DNA of 24,070 nt from positions 1 to 24,070 of the IMG/VR virus record IMGVR_UViG_3300028920_000264. One strand, written 5' to 3'. The notes under the pieces were generated by a model. That model was not told where the DNA came from. It did no database searches and saw only the letters and a list, made by a program, of their open reading frames with translations. Position numbers and translations under genes: made by a program. This DNA comes from a virus. Shown here in pieces: positions 9,035 to 15,900 of this stretch. Every line of letters starts with the position of its first letter. Positions within the stretch are counted from its first letter, which is position 1.

Positions 9035-9075
9035 GGTGCGATGTCTCCTTTTCTGATTGAACAATCCTCACAGTA

Positions 9076-9104
9076 GTTATATCACAGGTCGGTAGGTTAT
9101 GCAA
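9076..9104 (-). promoter_or_regulatory. Candidate sigma70-type promoter before the 771-aa gene
   Basis: Read on the minus strand, TTGCAT (9099-9104) and TATAAC (9076-9081) are separated by exactly 17 bases, close to the bacterial consensus for both boxes and for spacing. It lies in the 73-base gap after the beta' C-terminal gene, one of only two gaps of this size in the window, and would give a leader of roughly 35 bases before ATG 9034. It would let the protease-proximal genes be transcribed separately from the polymerase genes, by host-type or phage holoenzyme. No terminator-like hairpin with a T-run is seen in front of it, so readthrough from upstream is also expected. Confidence 0.55.
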
Positions 9105-9107
9105 ACC

Positions 9108-10964
9108 CTAAAAGCCGAATTTCTTACCCTTCGGCCTACCGAATTCCACTCCTTTTGCAATACCCGGTAACGGGTGTAATCCGTGGACACGGGATTCCGC
9201 GCCCTGTTGGATGTCCTGCAGCAATCGTGACTGGAGATATGTCGAACCCAAACGGGCCATCCAATCGTCCCCGTACTGCGGAACTTTGATGACACTGACC
9301 ATATTCGGCGTGAAGCCCGCCGGCTGTGAGTGTGAGAGTACGGACTGTACACCAAACTTCTTCAGCCGGTCGGCCATTTGTTTCGTCACCCGGGTCCCAA
9401 TCGTATAGTGCAGTGCCGGCTCCTCCAGGTACTGGCCCACCGCCTTGCGGGGCTCAAGCATCTGTGCGTCTTTACGCGGTTTGTAGCTGTCTGCTAATGC
9501 GTTATAGGAAATCACATCACCCGGTAGAAAGTTACCAAGACCCTCAGGTTCTGAAACGGCAACGTGGTCTATCATGGCACGGGCCAAGACCTCCACGTTT
9601 CGACGGTTCACGTCGTACTTTGTATCGCGGAACGCCTGCGTCATTCGATTTGCGAAGTACCGGCGTCCTTCACCAATACCTTTGTAGCGAACAGCATCAG
9701 CGGGATTGATAATTCCACTTGAAAGCTGATCCCCGGCTTCCACCTTCTGTCCTTTTTCGACCTGCACAGCAAGATCCGGTGCCACGTAATGGACCTTGCC
9801 GTCGACGTAAATATTTGAACCGCCCTGCGCCGCGGGTTCGATCTTATCGACAGTACCATCCAGTTCGGCGATGGCGGCACGATGTGGAAACGTCTTGGGG
9901 ATCTTGGCCAGGTTGTCAACAATATCGAAACCAGCATAGACAACGTTACCTTTGCTATCCTGCTGCCCGCCGCTGTGCTTCTGGTTGAGCTGTGACTGCG
10001 CAATGCGCTCGGCCAGGGCTGAAGCGGCGTTCAAACCCACGTGGTACCCTATCTCTGGAAAGCGGCCGCTCTCCCGTATGCCTACGCATTGCTTACAGAG
10101 ACCGTCGGCCAAGTTGCAGGTCATGGGCGAACGAACAACCACCTCATCGACCTTCTTCTTTTTGAGCTCGGCCAAGACCGCCTTGTTGACAACCGTACCC
10201 GCTGGAAAGTTGGCTGCCGGCCTTGCCAGCACAGAGCCCAGGCTATCGTCGTCGTCAGTAGCCACTGGTACGCCGTATGGGGTACCACAATCGTCCTTGG
10301 TCACGACCATGGTCGAGACTGCGGTACCGAATTGTTTACCCAACGCGCCGGCATCGCGGGTTGCGAACTTAGTAGAGATAATGGCCTTGCGCGCTCCGTA
10401 CGTGGCTGCCCAGTACTCGTAGGGATCCAATCCCTCTGCATAGCTCTTCCGAATGAAAACAGGAATTGTACGGTCCTGGGCGTCCTGGTAGATGGCCGGC
10501 GTAGAGAGCAAAGCCGCCAGCTGGGATGGGTTCCCACGTGCCTTTGATTTCACCTGGAGCGCAAAAGGATTATTCGCGGCCAAAGCGGATTTGTAGGTCT
10601 GGTCCACTATAAACTGCTGAATCTCCCCGTATACGGCCTCCAGTGCCTTTTCCTTATCCTCAGGTGTCATCGTCTTGTCTGCCAGGATCTTCTTCTCCTG
10701 TGCATTGACATGGTTGAGGATATCAGACTTATCGAAAGGGAGCCGGAGATCGGAGAGTTTCAGCGTCGTCCCCTCAGAAAACGACGCCTCCCGGCCAAGC
10801 TGCATCAGTTTCCAGGAGATCTCCCGATACTTGGAGGGCGCGTCCTTGGCGATTTGCGCAAGGAGAGCGTCCGCCTCCCCTTTGGTAAGTGTGCGGTCGT
10901 AGTCGCGGAACTTGAGGGGTAACGCGTCGTTTACGAGAACCTGACCTATTGTAGTCTGACTCAT
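9108..10964 (-). CDS. RNA polymerase beta' subunit, C-terminal part (618 aa)
   Basis: Carries the beta' regions missing from the 1463-residue chain. It begins in the pore/funnel region (TTIGQVLVNDALPLKFRDYD, like TTVGR...LPF of E. coli beta'), then NPFALQVKSKARGNPSQLA (132-150; like NPLYMMADSGARGSAAQI), the bridge helix EGLDPYEYWAATYGARKA (177-194), a four-cysteine zinc site (Cys226, Cys283, Cys290, Cys293, matching E. coli 814/888/895/898), and the trigger loop ending QLNQKHSGG with His330 at the position of catalytic His936. Further on, RRNVEVLARAMIDHV (454-468) and FLPGDVISY match the C-terminal region. Length is shorter than bacterial equivalents and there is no large insertion after the trigger loop. 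The start overlaps the preceding stop (ATGA). Together with the 1463-residue chain it would complete the catalytic core. Confidence 0.93.
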   Translation of the reverse strand: MSQTTIGQVLVNDALPLKFRDYDRTLTKGEADALLAQIAKDAPSKYREISWKLMQLGREASFSEGTTLKLSDLRLPFDKSDILNHVNAQEKKILADKTMTPEDKEKALEAVYGEIQQFIVDQTYKSALAANNPFALQVKSKARGNPSQLAALLSTPAIYQDAQDRTIPVFIRKSYAEGLDPYEYWAATYGARKAIISTKFATRDAGALGKQFGTAVSTMVVTKDDCGTPYGVPVATDDDDSLGSVLARPAANFPAGTVVNKAVLAELKKKKVDEVVVRSPMTCNLADGLCKQCVGIRESGRFPEIGYHVGLNAASALAERIAQSQLNQKHSGGQQDSKGNVVYAGFDIVDNLAKIPKTFPHRAAIAELDGTVDKIEPAAQGGSNIYVDGKVHYVAPDLAVQVEKGQKVEAGDQLSSGIINPADAVRYKGIGEGRRYFANRMTQAFRDTKYDVNRRNVEVLARAMIDHVAVSEPEGLGNFLPGDVISYNALADSYKPRKDAQMLEPRKAVGQYLEEPALHYTIGTRVTKQMADRLKKFGVQSVLSHSQPAGFTPNMVSVIKVPQYGDDWMARLGSTYLQSRLLQDIQQGAESRVHGLHPLPGIAKGVEFGRPKGKKFGF

Positions 10965-11506
10965 GGTCTCTTTTCAGGTAGGGGCGGCAGCGTCTTGCCA
11001 ATGATCATTTTCTGAATCTTAGCCTCAACCAATTGGTTGACCTTCTGCTCAGCTACCGTATTGTCCCGTCCTTTGCTTATCAGGTTGGTAATGTACATCA
11101 CTGCCATGAGAATGAACATCAAAATCAGCGCCTTGTTGTCCCAAATCGCCTTGCCGATACGTTTGACGGTTTTCTTTTCCGCCTGCTCTACCGCGTGTTC
11201 TGTTGCGCGCAGCTCCTGGATCTCCTCACATTTTCTGGTCTGGGCCTTCACCTTCCCGTCCATGTCGGCAACGTCTTTCTTCAAAAGCTTGATGTTGACG
11301 TTAGCGGCCGCTACCTTAAATACCATGCCGTGCGTAGGGCCGCCATTGCCGGTAAGGACACGATACAAGTCACGTATCAGCTCGTCGGTAGACGCATTGC
11401 CCGGGTCCTTGACCTGAGGCATGCAACATGATTTGAGTTCTTCGTCCAGTAGCGCTACATAGTCAACATTCGAATTGTGGGCTTGCGCCTTAGCTTCCGC
11501 TTCCAT
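10961..11506 (-). CDS. Membrane-anchored coiled-coil protein between the beta' parts (181 aa)
   Basis: GGGAG lies 8 bases before ATG 11506. The N-terminal 60 residues contain LLDEELKSCCMPQ with a Cys pair (27-28); residues about 65-115 are charged and helical with coiled-coil character; residues 126-143 (ALILMFILMAVMYITNLI) form one clear transmembrane helix; 150-168 are helical again and the C-terminus is Pro-rich (TLPPLPEKRP). There is no cleavable signal peptide. Its stop overlaps the beta' C-terminal start (ATGA), so the two are translationally coupled. I do not recognise the family. Coupling with a polymerase part could reflect shared timing, or tethering of polymerase to membrane or virion; the second idea is speculative. 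Confidence 0.8.
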   Translation of the reverse strand: MEAEAKAQAHNSNVDYVALLDEELKSCCMPQVKDPGNASTDELIRDLYRVLTGNGGPTHGMVFKVAAANVNIKLLKKDVADMDGKVKAQTRKCEEIQELRATEHAVEQAEKKTVKRIGKAIWDNKALILMFILMAVMYITNLISKGRDNTVAEQKVNQLVEAKIQKMIIGKTLPPLPEKRP

Positions 11507-11517
11507 AGTTCGTCTCC

Positions 11518-11772
11518 CTATAGCCCAGACCGGATGATCTGGTCCGGCGGCTTCTTGACATCGAGATACCCATAACGCACCAGTGTAGCGTGCCAGTCGG
11601 GATCACCTTTTGTCACAAGTCCCCACATATCATCAGTGAAAACCCTAACCATCAATGCAACCAAATCGTCGAAGGAGTCACGGAACTCAATGATCGTGGC
11701 TTCTTCGCTTACCAACAACGGGGGCTGAAGTATGTTATTTCCCCGTACAATAATTTTCGACTTGTTGGCCAT
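11518..11772 (-). CDS. Small protein of unknown function (84 aa)
   Basis: ATG 11772 (MANKSKIIVRGNNILQPPLL) is preferred; an in-frame TTG at 11811 would lie inside the repeat upstream and give an implausible Cys-containing extension. No good Shine-Dalgarno site is visible (AAGACG at best), so expression may depend on the upstream gene or on the twin palindromes that sit directly ahead. The protein is a short mixed strand/helix domain with acidic centre and FTDDMWGLVTKGDPDWHATL (45-64), whose aromatic content suggests a folded core. There is no membrane segment and no cysteine. I do not recognise it. Confidence 0.65.
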   Translation of the reverse strand: MANKSKIIVRGNNILQPPLLVSEEATIIEFRDSFDDLVALMVRVFTDDMWGLVTKGDPDWHATLVRYGYLDVKKPPDQIIRSGL

Positions 11773-11786
11773 TACAGTTTCGTCTT

Positions 11787-11822
11787 GGCAACTATAGTTT
11801 CCATTCGGCAACTATAGTTTCC
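11787..11822 (-). promoter_or_regulatory. Twin palindromic sites, possible operator pair
   Basis: Two identical 16-base copies of GGAAACTATAGTTGCC (minus strand) occupy 11787-11802 and 11807-11822, exactly 20 bases apart. Each contains the perfect inverted repeat AACTATAGTT and is nearly palindromic over all 16 bases (one mismatched pair). They fill most of the 54-base gap between the Pro/Gly/Met-repeat gene and the 84-residue gene. Two-turn spacing of identical half-symmetric sites is the usual arrangement of an operator for a dimeric DNA-binding protein. Small RNA hairpins in the leader are an alternative. No clear -35/-10 pair is attached to them. Confidence 0.55.
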
Positions 11823-11826
11823 ACTC

Positions 11827-12366
11827 TTACATCATGGGACCGGCACCGCCCATCGGGCCACCGCCCATCGGGCCGGCTGCGCCGCCACCCGCTTCGCTCC
11901 CGCCTGCGGGGGCCGCCTCGCCACCACCGTTGGCAGGAGCCGCTTTGCGGGTCTTGGTTGCATTGATAACGCCCTCAACAAGTCGGACGAGGTCATCAAC
12001 GCTGAGGGTAATGGTACCCGTACCGCCACCGCCACCGAGCATCGCTGCGGCTTCTGGGGGAAGGGCACCCATTGCCTCGGGTGGAAGTTCTCCACCACCG
12101 GCAGGGGGCATACCACCCATTGCGGCGGGATCCATTGGAGGCATACCCCCCATTGCAGCTGGGTCCATAGGAGCCGCCCCACCCATCATAGCCGGATCCA
12201 TGGGCGGCGTGCCACCCATCGGTGCGGCCTGTGCCTGGGTAAGCAGCCCACCACCGGCTACAGGACCAGCGCCGAGTGACGGATCAGCGCCAGCCGGCAT
12301 GGCAACGAATGCCTGTTTAACGCTGTCGAGTAATTCCTGGTCTAGGGTTGCGAACTTCTTCATCAT
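11827..12366 (-). CDS. Pro/Gly/Met/Ala-repeat protein (179 aa)
   Basis: Preceded by AAGGAG 8 bases before ATG 12366 (MMKKFATLDQELLDSVKQAF). After a short helical N-terminus the protein becomes low-complexity: an 11-residue unit of the form PMDPAAMGGMP repeats three times (about 54-86), followed by LPPEAMG / LPPEAAA, a glycine run, then one ordered-looking helix TITLSVDDLVRLVEGVINAT (118-137) and a Gly/Ala/Met tail. No cysteine or charged catalytic motif is present. The Gly/Pro/Met-rich style also occurs in the C-terminal tail of the portal-like protein and in part of the scaffold-like protein. I do not recognise the family; a flexible linker or adaptor-type virion protein is a guess. It is one of four genes lying between the two beta' parts. 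Confidence 0.8.
   Translation of the reverse strand: MMKKFATLDQELLDSVKQAFVAMPAGADPSLGAGPVAGGGLLTQAQAAPMGGTPPMDPAMMGGAAPMDPAAMGGMPPMDPAAMGGMPPAGGGELPPEAMGALPPEAAAMLGGGGGTGTITLSVDDLVRLVEGVINATKTRKAAPANGGGEAAPAGGSEAGGGAAGPMGGGPMGGAGPMM
12109..12207 (-). repeat. Three 33-bp tandem repeats encoding PMDPA(A/M)MGG units
   Basis: Three consecutive 33-base units encode 11-residue repeats whose Met-Asp-Pro cores begin at residues 56, 67 and 78 of the 179-residue protein. The unit keeps the reading frame, and copies two and three are nearly identical at the protein level, suggesting recent expansion. Confidence 0.85.
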
Positions 12367-12394
12367 GAGCGAATCTCCTTATTCAACTTCCAAT

Positions 12395-12424
12395 ACTATA
12401 ACTTAAATTCTGGTGCACCAGCAA
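12395..12424 (-). promoter_or_regulatory. Candidate promoter with embedded 12-bp palindrome
   Basis: In the 65-base gap after the CxxC protein gene, the minus strand shows TTGCTG (12419-12424) and TATAGT (12395-12400) 18 bases apart. A perfect palindrome CTGGTGCACCAG (12410-12421) overlaps the -35-like box and the spacer, where a repressor or activator could act. It would drive the Pro/Gly/Met-repeat gene and the downstream beta' C-terminal gene separately from the 1463-residue polymerase gene. The -35 box matches only moderately, so the call is tentative. The T-run at the upstream side precedes the palindrome, so it does not look like an intrinsic terminator in this direction. Confidence 0.4.
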
Positions 12425-12431
12425 GAAAAAA

Positions 12432-12926
12432 CTACCAATCGTACTTGACAATCTCCTTCACCCTCTCCTGCACCTCAGGAGAACAAGCGTTCATCGCGTT
12501 ACCGAGACGCCGAATGAAACGCTTACGCCGGCAGCCCCGACAACCCCGGGGATTCGCTTCTGCCTCGGCTAACGCGTCTAACGCCTGAATCACTGCGCTC
12601 TCACGTGGCAAATGCCGTCGTAGCTCCAGCTGGTTCGCATGAAAAAGCTCGCCCAGCTTTCGCGCCGGAAAACGCTGCTTCTTTGCCGATACTTGGGCCA
12701 AAGTCTCTATCCTTGGTGCCTTCGGTTCCAAGTTCTGAAATGGTAACAACTGCTCTGTTGTCGGTTCGCCTTCGAGCCAAGGCAGTCCCAACGGGCATTC
12801 GAAGTTGGGCCCGTCCGTCGGGTATATCCGCCCTACGAGCTTGCGCCACTGAGCGCCCTTCATTCGGTGTCTGCAGACGGGGCAATGCTCCCGTGACAGA
12901 CATAGTTGCGATTCGATAAATTTCAT
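12432..12926 (-). CDS. CxxC zinc-type protein coupled to the polymerase gene (164 aa)
   Basis: The start codon overlaps the stop of the 1463-residue polymerase gene (TAATG) and no Shine-Dalgarno site is visible, so translation probably depends on ribosomes finishing the polymerase. Two CxxC pairs are present, CPVC (15-18) and CRGC (129-132), plus Cys9, Cys44 and Cys148, enough for one or two zinc sites. The segment after the second pair is strongly basic (RRKRFIRRLG, 133-142), suitable for nucleic-acid contact. The middle is helical. I do not recognise the family. A polymerase accessory or transcription factor is attractive given the coupling and the loss of the beta' N-terminal zinc site in the polymerase itself, but this is inference. 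Confidence 0.82.
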   Translation of the reverse strand: MKFIESQLCLSREHCPVCRHRMKGAQWRKLVGRIYPTDGPNFECPLGLPWLEGEPTTEQLLPFQNLEPKAPRIETLAQVSAKKQRFPARKLGELFHANQLELRRHLPRESAVIQALDALAEAEANPRGCRGCRRKRFIRRLGNAMNACSPEVQERVKEIVKYDW

Positions 12927-15900
12927 TACGGTATGACAATCGGATCATTTACACCAATCTCGCCCCGTAGATATGCTTTCTTCGCTTCTTCGATGGACGC
13001 AAAACGTCTCGGTGTTTTTCGTACAGGCTCACGGGTAAGTTGGTAGAGGCCCATTGTCATCTCCATCGATGGAGAATGCCGAATGGAACGCAAGTCAGTC
13101 AAGCTAAATAGGTTCCGCGATGGAAGCATTTTCTCTCTGGCCTGGTCTACGGCTTTATCGGATACTGGTACATGAAAATTAGCCTGGTCGCCGTCAAAGT
13201 CCATAGTAAAACCTTTGGTCACCAACGGCGACACACGAATGGTGCTACCGTCGGTAATGTGTGGGTAGAATGCCAAGAGGTTGAACTTATGCCACGTCGG
13301 AGCACGATCGACTAGGACCGGCCGGCTCGACATCTCGGCCTCCAGCATCTCCTTCGCCTCGGGTGCCCGTTTCTCGATCAACTCCAACGCTCGCAACGCC
13401 GGATAGCCGCGGCGCTTCAGACGACGAAGCACGAAATCACGATAGACATCCCATGCCGCGTCCTCAGGTAGTCCAATGCTGTCCATGTCCAAGTTGGGGT
13501 CCGGTGTAACCACGCCGCGACCAACACCGCCAACGGTCTTAGAAATCACCCGGGATTGAAACATACCAGTCTTGGGGCTACGACCAATGACCTGGCGAAT
13601 AGCGCCCTTAAGCCGGCGTGAGCGGCCTTCTGGTACAATCGATTCACCCAACCCGTAAGCAGCCGTGACTGCGTCGTAGAGATTAAGCTTCGTATCGGCC
13701 AACGCGTCTTCCGGGAATTCCGCCCGCTGTTCCTTGAGCGCCTGATTCATAGCAATAAGGTCGCGGTACATATCGTTCATGTCGGTCTTCAACGCAATGT
13801 CGCCCAAACGCGACACGGGCCTAAATATTGGCGGCAATACCGGTACCTTGGTAATCATCCACTGCGCGGGATGTATACCCTGCTTTTTGGCCGCCGAGAG
13901 ATAGCCCAGGATCTTGACCGAATTGTCGCGATTGGCGCCCCGTAGCTGTTTGACACGTTGTTTATGATGTTCGATCGCTGCATCGATATCCAGCTTCTCC
14001 AGGGCTTTCTTAAGTCCCCGCCCACCGGCAATACCCTCGATAGCGGCGCGTCCCGCTACAATATCTCTCATCTCCTGCACTTTCAAGCCCAAAATACGTC
14101 GGATCGGCTCTTCCATTACCGGATTGGGCATCGGCTCGTTGAGTTCGATATGCGTCCAACGATTACCGGCCATACCGCCCGTCTTACCTACGTCAAACAG
14201 TCCGCCGGGTACGGGCTCGAAGTCCGCCGTTACGTATCGTCCCGGTTTCTTGGGGTCGATAGCGCCCTTGGAAAGCGTGGAAACGTCATCGTCCGTCATG
14301 GGCAGCAGCGACAATGTATCACCCCGCTCCTGGACATTGACTCCCCCGGCCCGCAGTGTATTCAAAAATTTTTCGTAGATGAACGGGGTCTTGGGTTCGG
14401 GCAGCGGGCGTCCAAGTTTCAAGGCCTTCCAGAATTCTTCGTTTTTGGTTCCCCGTACAAGCATCACGTCACGGATGACCTCGGTAGCGCCATGTGCCAG
14501 TGCTGCATTGACATCCATTTGGGAGAAACGCTTCGCCCCGGCCCCGCCCCCTTTAGCCGGCTGCTCGTCGATGGTATACGCACCTTGCTCCCCGCGGGCA
14601 GACAACTTCTTCTCCGCCAGATGGTGAAATGCCGACAGGTAAACATAGCCATCGGCCACGGGCTTGAGCGTCCTACCGCTAACCGGGTCAAACAGCGGAT
14701 TGTCTTCCTTCACACCGGCAGACGCCAACTGATTCTCGGCCCAGGTCGCCCAGCCTTCCGGCGGCGCATCCTGGGGGAGGCGTATCTGTTGGCCTGTCTT
14801 CTTAGCCACCTTGGCCAACTGCATCTCAATGAGCTGTGCGGGTGCCACACGGGAGAGAATACCCATCGGATTCAACAACAACTCATACGACTCGTTCGTA
14901 GCCGGGTCACGCGGCATCTCATCGTCGGGGATGATCTTACCCACAACGCCCTTGAGTCCAAAACGAGTCGACAACTTGTCGCCGACCTGTACCGCAGGTG
15001 TGGTCTTGACATTAACCTTAGCCCCGGACTGTGTGACCGCCACGTCGGTGACAACGCCCGGGAACGAGTGGTCCCAAGTCACCGACTTATCGGTAAAGGA
15101 ATTGCGCAACACCTTATGCAGCTTGCCCAACTGCGCATCGGCTGAGGTCAGGAGTTTAGGTCCTGTAGCCAGGATCAGGGGATCACCCTTCTCAACCGTC
15201 ATCCCAGCCTTAATTACCCCGTTGGAGTCGATCTTCTCGATCTGGTCTTTAGTGTACTGGCGCGGGAAGGACGATATGTACTTATTCCGTGAAATATTGA
15301 CGCCGCGTTTCGACTCCTGATCGTAGCCGTACAAACGCTCGGTGGCCATCTTCTTCGCAGCGCTCTCCGAAATAACGTATGCGTCTTCGTACGACATTCC
15401 ACGTGCGGGAATTACTGCCGTCTTAAGGTTGACGCCCATGTTGATGGCACCGCTCTTGGGATCTGTGAAATTGGAATGTGCAAGCATGTCCCCGACGTTC
15501 ACACGATCGCCGGTCTTGACCGAAGGAAAGTAGCTGATACCCGTCAGCCGATTGAACGGAAAATCCTTGACAAGTTCTACAACATGTTTCTTCCCGTTGT
15601 CATCGGTAACCGTAACACCCTTGTCAGTCACCCGGGTCACGGTACCGCCGACCTTGGCACGCAACGTCCCAATACGTCGGCCGTAGTGCTCGGTAAACGT
15701 GCTCTTCCCATCGGGGAGTAGACTGTCTACCAGCGGCACCTCGCCCTTCACCTGGGGTAGATACTGACTCCAGAATTTCGCCCCATAAAACTGACGACCC
15801 GGCTGTACGCCGGTGGGCATCGGATTCAAATTGGTATGTGACGACATCGTGTGACCGAACGACGGCACTTCAAGGTCGACCTTATTCTTAGGTATACGCT

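Noticed and set aside
6989-9076. 695-residue open frame on the plus strand opposite the 771-residue gene
   Set aside because: It is antisense to a gene with a good ribosome-binding site and promoter, is rich in His, Arg, Cys and Leu as antisense frames of biased coding DNA are, and has no recognisable domain. The same reasoning removes the plus-strand frames at 13958-15145 and 4817-5716.
10373-10436. Tyr189 of beta'C in place of a conserved His, first taken as loss of the trigger-loop catalytic His
   Set aside because: The ATYGARK segment is the bridge helix, not the trigger loop. The real trigger loop is near residues 307-332 (bases 9969-10046), where His330 is conserved.
11507-11525. CTATAGGGAGA on the minus strand, like the core of a T7 promoter
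   Set aside because: Only the initiation part matches; the specificity region upstream does not resemble TAATACGACTCAC. The match is explained by a stop codon followed by a GGGAG ribosome-binding site. No T7-type single-chain polymerase gene is in the window.
12405-12430. Palindrome plus T-run as an intrinsic terminator after the CxxC protein gene
   Set aside because: On the minus strand the T-run comes before the hairpin, the wrong order for a terminator in the direction of transcription; on the plus strand the hairpin is followed by A residues and there is no gene to terminate.
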